From NCBI GenBank assembly GCA_046263055.1, contig JBHELO010000108.1:1-39016 (forward strand): a stretch of DNA of 39,016 nt. Direction: 5' to 3'. The notes below the pieces were generated by a model. It was given only the letters and a program-made list of their open reading frames with translations, did no database searches and was not told the origin of the DNA. The DNA comes from DATAQC01 sp046263055 (GTDB taxonomy: Bacteria > Actinomycetota > Acidimicrobiia > Acidimicrobiales > AC-14). Shown piece by piece: positions 31,242 through 38,568 of this stretch. The position numbers and the translations under genes are program-made. Numbering within the stretch: position 1 is the stretch's first letter; every line of letters starts with the position of its first letter.

Positions 31242-31322
31242 ATGAGGTCCCCCGTCGCGGCCGGAGGCACGGTCGCCGGGGCGAGGTCGACGCCGAGGGA
31301 CAGGGCCCGGCGGCCGGCGTGA
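31242..31322 (+). CDS. Possible 26-residue near-leaderless ORF ahead of a GT2 gene
   Basis: ATG to TGA, a basic peptide beginning MRSPVAAGGTVAGARS. Its stop overlaps the glycosyltransferase GTG (GTGA at 31319-31322). The GT2 has no good ribosome site of its own, so coupling from this ORF would explain its translation. A chance ORF cannot be excluded. Confidence 0.35.
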   Translation: MRSPVAAGGTVAGARSTPRDRARRPA

Positions 31323-32695
31323 GCGCCACCGGCGCGGCGCCCCGGGTCGGCGTGGTGGTGCTCAACCACCAGGGTGGGGACCTGACCGTGCGCTGCCTGC
31401 GCAGCGTCTTGGCCACCGACTGGCCCGCCGCCGCCCTCCAGGTGGTGCTGGTGGACAACGGCTCCACCGACGGCGTGGCCGCCCGGACCCGGGCCGAGCT
31501 GCCCCGGGTGGCGGTGGTGGAGACGGGCCGCAACCTGGGGTTCGCGGGCGGCTGCAACGTCGGCATCGAGGCGGTGGGGGCGGTCGAGCACGTCGCCCTC
31601 CTGAACAACGACGCCACCGTGGCCCCCGGGTGGCTGCGGCCGCTGGTGGCAGCGCTGGAGGACGACCCGGCGGTGGGGGCGGCCTGCCCACCCATCCTCT
31701 TCGACGGCGCGTTCGTGGAGGTCACCGTGCGCTCACCGGCCGCCGTCCGGGGGCTGGGTGACCGCCGGCCCCTGGGGGTGGCCGTGGGTGGCGCCCGGGT
31801 GGACGGCGAGGACGCCGGGCGGCGGCTGCAGCTGGTGCGGGGCTTCTGGGGCGTCGAGCACGGCGGGCCCGGGAGGGCCCCGTTCCAGTGGACCGACGGC
31901 GACGCCCTCCTGCGGGTGCCGGCCCGCGCCGACCGCTCCGCACCGGTGGCCGCCCTCCGGCTGTGGGCGCCCGAGGCCCGCTCCGTCGTCCTGGCGTCGG
32001 GCGCCGAACGGGTGGCGGCCAGGCTGGGCCCCGAGCCGGCGTGGGTGGACGTGCCTCTCGGGGAGCCGGCCGTGGACGTGGTCAACAACGTGGGCTCCGT
32101 CCTCCTCCGAGGCGGGTACGGGGCCGACCGGGGCTTCCTTGAGCGGGACGAGGGGCGCTACGGCCGGTGCGAGGAGGTGTTCGCCTGGTGCGGCGCCGCC
32201 GTCGCCCTGTCCCGGCGTTACCTCGACGCCGTCGGCACCTTCGACGAGCGCTACTTCCTCTACTACGAGGACTTCGATCTGTCCTGGCGGGGCCGGGCCC
32301 AGGGGTGGCGGTACGTGTACGTGCCCGGGCCGCCCGTGCGCCACGTGCACAGCGCGTCGGCGGTGGAGGGTTCCCGGCTCCACCAGCACTACAGCGAGCG
32401 CAACCGCCTGCTCACGCTCACCCGCAACGCCCCTGCGGGCATGGCGACGGCCGCCGCCGCCCACCACCTGCTGGTTACCGCCTCCTACGCCCGGCGCGAC
32501 GTCCTGTACCCCGTCGCCCACCGCCGGCCGCCGTCGTGGGAGACGGTCGGGCGGCGCACGCGGGCCTTCGGGTCCTATCTGGCCGCCATGCCGGCGGCCC
32601 TGGTGCAGCGCCGGGGCCTCCGGCGCCGCCAGCAGGTGCCCGACGGGGAACTGCTGGCCTGGGCCGTGCCCACCCCCGGGTCCGGCCCCGGCTGA
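31319..32695 (+). CDS. Family 2 glycosyltransferase with large internal insert
   Basis: 458 residues. RVGVVVLNHQGGDLTVRCL, VLVDNGSTDGV, GRNLGFAGGCNVGIEA and ALLNNDATVAPGW form the donor half with an intact NND. FAWCGAAVALSRRYLDAVG and FDERYFLYYEDFDLSWRG form the acceptor half. Between them (about 130-275) sits an extra domain of about 140 residues, rich in short beta-like stretches (VAALRLWAPEARSVVLASGA, AWVDVPLG) and resembling a carbohydrate-binding sandwich. I recall this long form from other actinobacterial GT2 enzymes. No other start lies between the promoter and the first motif in this frame. The insert may hold the growing chain during repeated addition. Confidence 0.86.
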   Translation: MSATGAAPRVGVVVLNHQGGDLTVRCLRSVLATDWPAAALQVVLVDNGSTDGVAARTRAELPRVAVVETGRNLGFAGGCNVGIEAVGAVEHVALLNNDATVAPGWLRPLVAALEDDPAVGAACPPILFDGAFVEVTVRSPAAVRGLGDRRPLGVAVGGARVDGEDAGRRLQLVRGFWGVEHGGPGRAPFQWTDGDALLRVPARADRSAPVAALRLWAPEARSVVLASGAERVAARLGPEPAWVDVPLGEPAVDVVNNVGSVLLRGGYGADRGFLERDEGRYGRCEEVFAWCGAAVALSRRYLDAVGTFDERYFLYYEDFDLSWRGRAQGWRYVYVPGPPVRHVHSASAVEGSRLHQHYSERNRLLTLTRNAPAGMATAAAAHHLLVTASYARRDVLYPVAHRRPPSWETVGRRTRAFGSYLAAMPAALVQRRGLRRRQQVPDGELLAWAVPTPGSGPG

Positions 32696-32697
32696 CG

Positions 32698-32724
32698 CCC
32701 GGGGCCGCCGGCTGCCCCCCCGGG
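32698..32724 (+). terminator. Possible hairpin after the GT2 gene
   Basis: CCCGGGG (32698-32704) and CCCCGGG (32718-32724) pair over a 13-base loop, starting 3 bases after the stop and ending at the next -10 box. Both arms are self-complementary, so other pairings compete. Confidence 0.25.
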
Positions 32725-32730
32725 TAGGGT
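32725..32730 (+). promoter_or_regulatory. -10 element (TAGGGT) before the coiled-coil gene
   Basis: TAGGGT ends 9 bases before ATG 32740, giving a predicted leader of only 2-3 bases. Confidence 0.45.
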
Positions 32731-32739
32731 GGGCCGCCG

Positions 32740-33294
32740 ATGGACGTGCCGACCGGCGCCGGTGCCCCGCCCGACCACCTCCTCGCCCCGCTGCGGGCCG
32801 GGCCGCCCGGCGGCAGCCTGGGCGATCGCATGGCGGCCATGGAGCAGGCGCTCGACCGGCTGGCGGCCCGGGTGGACGATCTGTCCGCCTCGCTGGACGT
32901 ACGGGTGTCGGCGGTGGTGGCCGCCGAGGTCCAAGGCGCCGCTGCCGACCTGCGCCACACGGTCAGCGAGCTGGGCCGCCTCCTCGTGCGCGACGTGGGC
33001 CGGCTCCCCCAGATGCTGGCCCAGCACCGGGAGGCGATCGTGGCCGACCTGCTGGACGCCGCCGGGGCCGGGGCGGACGGCCCGACCGGCGGCCCGGGCG
33101 ACGGCGGCGGCGCTGGCGGCCCGGGCGACGGTGGCCGCGGGCTACCCGACGCCGGCCCCGGGCACGCCGGGGAGGGGCCGGCGGTGACCGCCGGGGCGGT
33201 GACCGCCGGGGCGCCGGCCGACGGTGGCGGGTCCCCGGCCGAGGGTGACCGGGGCGACCGCAGGTGGCGCTCCCGCCGGCGCCCGCAGGGGTGA
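32740..33294 (+). CDS. Coiled-coil protein of unknown function
   Basis: 184 residues. The N-terminal half (about 25-108) is a long amphipathic helix with heptad-like spacing (GDRMAAMEQALDRLAARVDD, LRHTVSELGRLLVRDVGRLP), so a coiled coil or helical bundle is likely. The C-terminal 75 residues are disordered Gly/Asp/Ala-rich sequence with a duplicated VTAGA (15-bp repeat at 33183-33212) and a basic end (RRWRSRRRPQG). No catalytic motif or membrane segment is seen. It stands first in a transcript with three GT4 genes and might scaffold them; that is inference. Confidence 0.6.
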   Translation: MDVPTGAGAPPDHLLAPLRAGPPGGSLGDRMAAMEQALDRLAARVDDLSASLDVRVSAVVAAEVQGAAADLRHTVSELGRLLVRDVGRLPQMLAQHREAIVADLLDAAGAGADGPTGGPGDGGGAGGPGDGGRGLPDAGPGHAGEGPAVTAGAVTAGAPADGGGSPAEGDRGDRRWRSRRRPQG

Positions 33295-33318
33295 GGCCGC
33301 CCCTCGGGCGGGGCTGAC

Positions 33319-34425
33319 GTGTACCGCATCGGCTTCGACGGCACGCCCCTGCTCGGGCCCAAGACAGGTGTGGGCTGGTACACCCACGAGCTGATCGACG
33401 CCGTCGCCCGCCGCTCGCCCGACGACGACGTCCTGGTGTTCCCCATCTCGTGGCGGACGGCCCGCATGCTTCACCTGGACCCCCCCCACCGGCCCAACGT
33501 GCGGGTGGCCCGCCGCATGGCCCCTGCCCGCCCGCTGTGGGCCATGTGGGACCGGGTGCCCTTCCCCCCGGTGGAGTGGCTGGTGGAGTGCGACGTCTTC
33601 CACGCCACCAACTTCATCTCGCCCCCCTCGCTCAAGGTCCCGACGGTGGTGACGGTCCACGACATCGGGTTCGTGCGCCACCCGGAATCGGTGCCGCCCG
33701 CCATCACGCGCATGGCCCGCCTGCTGCCCACCGTGCTCCGGCGGGCCTCCGTCGTCGTGGCGGTGTCCAACTTCACGGCCGACGAGCTGTGCTGGTGGAT
33801 GCCCGAGATCGCCGACCGCATCAGCGTGATCCACAACGGCAGCCACCGCCGGGCGGTGGCCCCGTCCGACCCCGGCCTGCCGCCGGGGCCGCCCTACGCC
33901 CTCCTGTTGGGCACCCTGGAGCCGCGCAAGAACGTCACCCTGGCCCTCGACGCCCTGCGCATCCTGCGGGCCTCGGGCCGGGAGCTGCGCCTGGTGCTGG
34001 CCGGCAGCCCCAGTCCCCTGTTCGACCTGCCCGCCGCCCTGCGCAAGCGGGGCCTGGGCCCCCCCGAGGTGGTGCGCACCGGGTACGTGGACGACGCCCG
34101 GCTGGCCGGGCTCATGGCGGGGGCCACCCTGCTGGCCTTCCCGTCTCTGTACGAGGGGTTCGGGATGCCCGTCGTGGAGGCCATGGAGTCGGGGATCCCG
34201 GTGGTGGCGGCCCGTGCCGGGGCGACGCCCGAGATCGCCGGTGACGCCGCCGCCTTGGTGGACCCCGACGACGCCGAGGGCTTCGCCGACGCCATGTACC
34301 GGGTGGCCACCGACGACGACCTGCGGGCCCGGATGGTGGCGGCCGGGCGGGAGCGGGCCACCCGGTTCTCCTGGGACCGGGCGGCGGCCAGCGCCATCCG
34401 CCTCTACCACGGCCTGGCCGGCTGA
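33319..34425 (+). CDS. GT4 glycosyltransferase (first of three)
   Basis: A 368-residue retaining GT-B enzyme. The N-terminal loop GTPLLGPKTGVGWYTHELID binds the acceptor. VVTVHDIGFVRHPESVP and VVAVSNFTADEL lie mid-chain, LLLGTLEPRKNVTLALDALR opens the nucleotide-binding half, and YEGFGMPVVEAMESGIPVVA has the E..(7)..E signature near 278-290. It has the length and pattern of mannosyl- or rhamnosyl-transferases of the WbpY/MtfB kind, but the sugar cannot be assigned. The start is GTG 33319, 24 bases after the coiled-coil gene, with GGGG upstream. It is followed by a terminator-like hairpin. Confidence 0.9.
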   Translation: MYRIGFDGTPLLGPKTGVGWYTHELIDAVARRSPDDDVLVFPISWRTARMLHLDPPHRPNVRVARRMAPARPLWAMWDRVPFPPVEWLVECDVFHATNFISPPSLKVPTVVTVHDIGFVRHPESVPPAITRMARLLPTVLRRASVVVAVSNFTADELCWWMPEIADRISVIHNGSHRRAVAPSDPGLPPGPPYALLLGTLEPRKNVTLALDALRILRASGRELRLVLAGSPSPLFDLPAALRKRGLGPPEVVRTGYVDDARLAGLMAGATLLAFPSLYEGFGMPVVEAMESGIPVVAARAGATPEIAGDAAALVDPDDAEGFADAMYRVATDDDLRARMVAAGRERATRFSWDRAAASAIRLYHGLAG

Positions 34426-34451
34426 CCGGGCCCACCGGCCGGGGGGGCGCC

Positions 34452-34473
34452 GGGCGCCACGGGGACGGCGCCC
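34452..34473 (+). terminator. Hairpin after the first GT4 gene
   Basis: GGGCGCC (34452-34458), 8-base loop, GGCGCCC (34467-34473). The perfect 7-bp stem lies between the GT4 stop and the promoter at 34498. A second GGGCGCC at 34445 can pair with the same right arm. Confidence 0.4.
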
Positions 34474-34497
34474 AGCCTGGCTCGGGTGAGTGTTCGG

Positions 34498-34503
34498 TAC
34501 CCT
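34498..34503 (+). promoter_or_regulatory. -10 element (TACCCT) before the 41-codon ORF
   Basis: TACCCT, 8 bases, GTG 34512. It predicts an essentially leaderless mRNA beginning with the small ORF rather than with the GT4 gene at 34643. Confidence 0.45.
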
Positions 34504-34511
34504 GACCGGTC

Positions 34512-34637
34512 GTGCGTGCCGCCACGGCCCGGAGCCACGTCGCCCCCCCGCCACCCCCGGTTCCCGGCACGCCCGAGCCCCGGCCGGGGCCGGCGGGCGG
34601 CGGGGCGGCGGGCGTCCCCGCCCCGCTCCGGGTCTGA
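34512..34637 (+). CDS. Possible 41-residue leaderless ORF ahead of the second GT4
   Basis: The GTG frame begins MRAATARSHVAPPPPPVPGT and ends PAPLRV. It is Pro/Ala/Gly-rich, without helix or cysteine. Its stop is 5 bases before GTG 34643. The GT4 frame itself has no usable start closer to the promoter and only a weak ribosome site, so reinitiation from this ORF is plausible. It may be a leader rather than a functional peptide. Confidence 0.4.
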   Translation: MRAATARSHVAPPPPPVPGTPEPRPGPAGGGAAGVPAPLRV

Positions 34638-34642
34638 CGGCG

Positions 34643-35728
34643 GTGCGGGTGGTCCTGGTGGCCGAGCAGCTGCGGCGGCCCGTGCCCGGCGGGATCGGGA
34701 CGTACGTGCGCGCCCTCGTCGGCGGCCTGGCCGCGCTCGGCGCCGATGGTCCCGACCTCACCCTCTGGGCCAGTCGCCCACGGCGGCGGCGGGACGGGGT
34801 CGACCCGGTGGCCGCCCTGGGCCCGCCCGTCACCACCACCGGGGTCCCGGGGCCGGTGCTGGTCCGGGCCTGGGACCGAGGCCTGGGCGGGTTCCGGGGG
34901 CCGGCCGACGTCGTCCACGCCGCCTCCCTGGCGGTGCCGCCCCGGCGCGGCGCGCCGGTGACGGTGACGGTGCACGACCTGGCCTGGCGCCGGATGCCCG
35001 CCGCCTACCCGCCCCGGGGGCGGCGCTGGCACGAGGCCGCCCTGGCCCGGGCCCTGGACCGGGCGTCACTGCTGGTCGCCCCGTCCACGGCCACCGCCGA
35101 CGACCTGGTGGCGGCCGGCGCCCCCGCCGCCCGGGTGGAGGTGGTGGCCGAGGGGTCCGACCACCTGCCGCCCCCCGACCCGGCGGCGGCCGCCGCCCTG
35201 CTCGCCGGCCTGGGGGTGGAGGGGCCCTACCTGCTCAGCGTCTCCACCCTCGAGCCGCGCAAGAACCTGCGGCGCCTGGTGGCCGCCTACCGGCGGGCCC
35301 GCCCCCGCCTGCCCGAGCCGTGGCCCCTGGTGGTGGTGGGCCCGGCCGGGTGGGGTGACGGCGGGCGGCCCGAGGGCGAGGGCGTGGCCCTGGCCGGCTG
35401 GGTGGACGACGCCACCCTGGCCGCTCTCTACCAAGAGGCCCGGGCGGTGGCCTACGTGCCGCTGGTCGAAGGGTTCGGCCTGCCCGCCCTGGAGGCCATG
35501 GCGGCCGGCGCCCCGGTGGTGGCCAGCCCGATGCCCAGTACCGGGGGTGCCGCCCTGGAGGTGGACCCCACGGACGAGGCGGCGATGGCCGACGCCCTGG
35601 TGCGGGCGGCCACCGACGACGACGCCCGCCGGTCGCTGGTGGCGGCGGGGGCGGCCCGGGCCGCCGGCCTCACGTGGGCGGCCGCCGCCCGCCGCCACGC
35701 CGAGCTGTGGGCGGCCGTCGGTGGGTGA
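34643..35728 (+). CDS. GT4 glycosyltransferase (second of three)
   Basis: 361 residues starting RVVLVAEQLRRPVPGGIGTY, where PGGIGTY is the usual glycine-rich acceptor loop. VTVTVHDLAWRRMPAAYPPR, LVAPSTATADDLVAAG, YLLSVSTLEPRKNLRRLVAA and VEGFGLPALEAMAAGAPVVA (Glu276 and the Glu seven residues on) complete the GT4 pattern. It is close in layout to the genes before and after it, so the three probably arose by duplication. The three likely add successive sugars of one repeat unit. GTG 34643 is the first start that removes the Pro/Arg-rich run seen upstream in this frame. Confidence 0.88.
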   Translation: MRVVLVAEQLRRPVPGGIGTYVRALVGGLAALGADGPDLTLWASRPRRRRDGVDPVAALGPPVTTTGVPGPVLVRAWDRGLGGFRGPADVVHAASLAVPPRRGAPVTVTVHDLAWRRMPAAYPPRGRRWHEAALARALDRASLLVAPSTATADDLVAAGAPAARVEVVAEGSDHLPPPDPAAAAALLAGLGVEGPYLLSVSTLEPRKNLRRLVAAYRRARPRLPEPWPLVVVGPAGWGDGGRPEGEGVALAGWVDDATLAALYQEARAVAYVPLVEGFGLPALEAMAAGAPVVASPMPSTGGAALEVDPTDEAAMADALVRAATDDDARRSLVAAGAARAAGLTWAAAARRHAELWAAVGG

Positions 35729-35735
35729 GCCGCCG

Positions 35736-36929
35736 GTGCGGGTGTCCCTCGACGCCACCGCGGTGCCCGCCCGCCCGGCCGGCGCCGGGCGCTACGTGCT
35801 CGACCTGGCCGCCGCCTTGGGGGCCCGCCCGGACGTGTCGCTGACCGTGCTGTGCCGCTCGGGTGACGAGGCCCGCTGGCGGTCCGACGGCGTCGCCGGC
35901 CCTCCCCGCACCGGTGCCGGCGGCGACCGGGCGCTGGCCGCCCGCCCCCTGGTGCTGGGTCGGGCACCCGCCTCCCGCCCCCTCCGCCTGGCTTGGGAGC
36001 AGCTGCGCCTTCCCCAGGTGCTGGCCCGCCTGCCCCTCGACGTCCACCACGGCCCCCACTACACGATGCCCGAGCGGGCCACCCTCCCCCGGGTGGTAAC
36101 CGTCCACGACCTCACTCTGTTGGAGCACCCGGGGTGGCACCAGCCGGCCAAGGTCGCCTTCTTCCGCCGGGCCATCCGCATCGCCGCCAGCCGGGCCGAC
36201 GCCATCGTCGCCGTGAGCGCGGCCACCGCCGGGCGCCTGACCGAGCTGCTGGCGCCCCAGGCACCCGTCCACGTGATCCCCCACGGCGTCGACCACGCCC
36301 GCTTCCGGCCCCGGGACCCGGCCGACGCCGACGGGGGGGTGCTCGACCGGGCGGCCCTCCGCCGCATCGGGGCCCGGCCGCCGTACGTGGCGTTCGTGGG
36401 AACACTGGAGCCCCGCAAGGACGTCCCCACCCTGGTGCGGGCCTTCGACCGCCTGGCCTCGGCCCGGCCGGGCCTGACCCTGGTCCTGGCCGGGGGCCGC
36501 GGGTGGGGCGCCCGGGCGGTGGAGGCGGCGGTGGCGGCGGCCATGCACGGCCACCGGGTGCGCCTGGCCGGGTACGTGTCCGAGGAGCAGAAGGCGGCCC
36601 TGCTGCGCAACGCCGCGGTGGTGGCCTACCCGTCGCTGCAGGAGGGCTTCGGCCTCCCCGCGCTGGAGGCGATGGCCTGCGGCGCCTCCCTGGTCACCAC
36701 CACCGGCTCGGCCATGGCCGAGGTGACGGCCGACGCCGCCCTGCTGGTGGCCCCGGGGGACGCCCGGGCCCTGGCCGAGGCCCTGGAGGCGGCGATGGCC
36801 GGCGGGGCCGACGTGGCGCGCCGCCGCCAGCGGGGGTTCGAGGCGGCGGCCGGCTACACGTGGGCCCGCTCGGCGGCGTCACACGTGGAGGTGTACCGCT
36901 CGGCGGCCTCCCGCCCCTACGGCCCGTAG
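35736..36929 (+). CDS. GT4 glycosyltransferase (third of three)
   Basis: 397 residues starting RVSLDATAVPARPAGAGRYV. VVTVHDLTLLEHPGWHQPAK, IVAVSAATAGRLTEL, VIPHGVDHARFRP, VAFVGTLEPRKDVPTLVRAF and QEGFGLPALEAMACGASLVT (Glu303) are present in order. It is slightly longer than its two neighbours through an insert near 55-75. Starts at GTG 35736 or GTG 35721 are both possible. I prefer 35736 because the relatives begin directly at this strand and GGGTGAG lies upstream. It is co-transcribed with the gene before it. Its last 13 bases overlap the convergent small gene, and both proteins end YGP because the sequence there is almost palindromic. Confidence 0.88.
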   Translation: MRVSLDATAVPARPAGAGRYVLDLAAALGARPDVSLTVLCRSGDEARWRSDGVAGPPRTGAGGDRALAARPLVLGRAPASRPLRLAWEQLRLPQVLARLPLDVHHGPHYTMPERATLPRVVTVHDLTLLEHPGWHQPAKVAFFRRAIRIAASRADAIVAVSAATAGRLTELLAPQAPVHVIPHGVDHARFRPRDPADADGGVLDRAALRRIGARPPYVAFVGTLEPRKDVPTLVRAFDRLASARPGLTLVLAGGRGWGARAVEAAVAAAMHGHRVRLAGYVSEEQKAALLRNAAVVAYPSLQEGFGLPALEAMACGASLVTTTGSAMAEVTADAALLVAPGDARALAEALEAAMAGGADVARRRQRGFEAAAGYTWARSAASHVEVYRSAASRPYGP

Positions 36930-37135
36930 CGCTCCACCAGCCGGGAGATCCTGGCGTCCCGGGCCGGGTCCTCACCGCTCGGGGGGACGGCGCCGCCCAC
37001 CGGCGCAGGGCGGGTGTCTTCTTCGTCGCCGTCACCGGCATCGTCGGTCCCGGCGTCGTCCATCATCAGGGCCGGGAGGTCGACCTCCGCCAGTTCCTCG
37101 GGCGTCCCCTCGATGTCGATCCGACGTACCCTCAT
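36917..37135 (-). CDS. Small acidic protein of unknown function
   Basis: 72 residues with a strong ribosome site, AGGAGG (complement of 37143-37148), 7 bases before the ATG. It begins with a beta-like basic stretch (MRVRRIDIEGTPEELAEVDL). The middle is very acidic (MMDDAGTDDAGDGDEEDT), and the end is charged and helical (RDARISRLVERYGP). No known family. It is divergent from homoserine kinase, so their promoters share 37136-37198, where I see no clear -10 box. The good ribosome site makes this a real gene despite its size. A small regulator or charged chaperone-like peptide is possible, but nothing proves it. Confidence 0.6.
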   Translation of the reverse strand: MRVRRIDIEGTPEELAEVDLPALMMDDAGTDDAGDGDEEDTRPAPVGGAVPPSGEDPARDARISRLVERYGP

Positions 37136-37198
37136 GGTCCTGCCTCCTCGTGGCCGGAGACCCCGCGGAGGGTGTCCTACCCGGGGCCACGACCTGCC

Positions 37199-38122
37199 AT
37201 GCGTGCCCGTGCCCCCGCGTCCGCCGCCAACCTCGGGCCCGGGCTGGACGTCCTCGGGCTGGCCCTGCGCCTGCACTGCGAGGTGGACGCTGCTCCCGCC
37301 GACGCGCTGGCCATCACCGCCATCGGGGAGGGCGCCGACCTGCCCGGCGGGCCGGAGCACCTGGCCGCCCGGGTGGCGGTCGCCGTCTCCGGCCACGACC
37401 GGTGGGCCCTGACCGTGCGCTCGTCGATCCCCGTGGCCCGGGGGCTGGGGTCGTCGTCGGCCCTGGCCCTGGCCACCGCAGCCGCCGTCGCCGGCGCCGT
37501 CGCCGGCGCCGGTGGTTCCACGGGCGCCGGTGGTCAGGGGGGCGGCCATCCCCTGGCCGTGGCGGCCGCCTTCGACGGCCACGCCGAGAACGCGGCCGCC
37601 GCCTGCCTGGGCGGACTGGTGGTGGCGACCGGCGGGGCGGGTAGCCGGGGCGCGGTTCCTGCCTCCGGGACGGCGGCCACCCGCCTGGCCCTTGACCCGG
37701 CCCTGGTGGCGGTGGTGGTCGTCCCCGACCGCCCGCTCCCCACGGCCCGGGCCCGCCACGCCCTTCCCGACCGGGTGGCCCTGGCCGATGCCACCTTCAA
37801 CCTCGGCCGACTGGCGCTGCTCGTCGCCGGCCTGGCCGACCACCGGGTGCTGGTGGCGGAGGCCACCGACGACCACCTCCACGACGAGGCCCGCCGGCCC
37901 CTCTTCCCCGAGGCGGCCGAGCTCCGCCGGGGACTGGTGGCGGCCGGGGCGCTGGCGGCCGCCACCTCGGGGGCCGGCCCCAGCGTGATCGGGTTCTGCC
38001 GGCGCGGCGACGGCCCACGCCTGCGCGACGCCGGCCACCAGGTGCTGTCCCACGCCGGCGTCGCCGGCCAGGCGCTCCTCCTCGAACCCGACCTCGAAGG
38101 CCTGGTGGTGGAGGAGCCCTAG
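37199..38122 (+). CDS. thrB: Homoserine kinase
   Basis: A 307-residue GHMP-family kinase that phosphorylates L-homoserine with ATP, the step before threonine synthase. The N-terminal PASAANLGPGLDVLGLAL matches the family motif (the usual Phe of GPGFD is Leu here). PVARGLGSSSALALATAAAV (about 80-99) is the ATP phosphate loop, and AATSGAGPSVIGF near 260 is the third GHMP motif. A Gly-rich insert (about 100-116) lengthens the loop after motif 2. It usually stands in a hom-thrC-thrB operon; here thrB is alone, next to the surface-glycan locus. No strong ribosome site precedes the ATG. Mevalonate or other GHMP kinases are unlikely given motif 1. Confidence 0.9.
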   Translation: MRARAPASAANLGPGLDVLGLALRLHCEVDAAPADALAITAIGEGADLPGGPEHLAARVAVAVSGHDRWALTVRSSIPVARGLGSSSALALATAAAVAGAVAGAGGSTGAGGQGGGHPLAVAAAFDGHAENAAAACLGGLVVATGGAGSRGAVPASGTAATRLALDPALVAVVVVPDRPLPTARARHALPDRVALADATFNLGRLALLVAGLADHRVLVAEATDDHLHDEARRPLFPEAAELRRGLVAAGALAAATSGAGPSVIGFCRRGDGPRLRDAGHQVLSHAGVAGQALLLEPDLEGLVVEEP

Positions 38123-38139
38123 CGCTTGATCCCTTAAAT

Positions 38140-38151
38140 TACACGCGTGTA
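38140..38151. promoter_or_regulatory. Perfect 12-bp palindrome TACACGCGTGTA
   Basis: Lies in a short AT-rich patch (38131-38151) just before the transposase fragment. It may be an operator or the remaining end of the inserted element. Confidence 0.4.
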
Positions 38152-38162
38152 GTCCGCACCCC

Positions 38163-38425
38163 ATGTGGACTGCACCTCCGATCACGCTGTCCGACGAACA
38201 GCGAGCTCAGCTGACTCGGCGAGCGGCGGCGCACACGAGCTCGGTTCGTGCCGCCCGTCGGGCCCGGATCATCCTGCTGGCCGCCGACGGCATCGCGTCC
38301 CGCCAGATCTCGGCCATCGTTGGCATGCACGAGTCGAACGTGGCCAAGTGGCGGAACCGCTTCCGGGCCGAGGGGCTGGCGGGCCTGGAGGACGACCCCC
38401 CAGCGGCCGTCGTCGACGTCTGGGC
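38163..38425 (+). pseudogene. IS630-family transposase, N-terminal fragment
   Basis: The frame from ATG 38163 reads as the helix-turn-helix start of IS630 transposases: ITLSDEQRAQLTRRAAAHTS, RAARRARIILLAADGIASRQ, IVGMHESNVAKWRNRFRAEG and LAGLEDDPPA. Similarity ends at about 38410, where a Pro-Gly-Arg linker would normally follow. The DDE catalytic domain (about 200 residues) is missing. The frame stays open without a stop into the response-regulator gene, but that part is a shadow. It is therefore a decayed insertion sequence. The palindrome at 38140 and an 8-bp imperfect hairpin at 38151-38171 may be its left end. No matching right end is visible. Confidence 0.65.
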
Positions 38426-38446
38426 CACGACGAGCGCTTGTCACGG

Positions 38447-38529
38447 GCCATTTTCAAATGGCTCCAAAGAGCCATGGCGAATGGCTCCAAAGAGCCATCG
38501 ACGCAATGGCTCTTCGGAGCCATCGCGTC
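38447..38529. repeat. Array of four hairpins, three with the same stem ATGGCTC/GAGCCAT
   Basis: Three 7-bp stems with 4-base loops lie at 38458-38475 (loop CAAA), 38481-38498 (CAAA) and 38506-38523 (TTCG), spaced 23 and 25 bases apart. The third is lengthened by GACGC/GCGTC (38500-38504 and 38525-38529). GCCATTT-TC-AAATGGC (38447-38462) overlaps the first and would compete with it. Changed loops with constant stems indicate selection for pairing or a mobile palindromic repeat (REP-like). It lies between the transposase remnant and the next promoter. Confidence 0.85.
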
Positions 38530-38555
38530 GTGGCTCTCGTCCTCCTCCGGGGACC

Positions 38556-38561
38556 TACGCT
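38556..38561 (+). promoter_or_regulatory. -10 element (TACGCT) of the response-regulator gene
   Basis: TACGCT, 7 bases, ATG 38569. The spacer GGAGGGC also looks like a ribosome site but sits too close to the ATG to be ideal. Confidence 0.45.
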
Positions 38562-38568
38562 GGAGGGC

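Noticed and set aside
38447..38529. Hairpin array considered as a CRISPR array or integron site
   Set aside because: Inter-repeat distance of 5-7 bases is too short for spacers, and there is no cas gene, integrase or attC-like layout.
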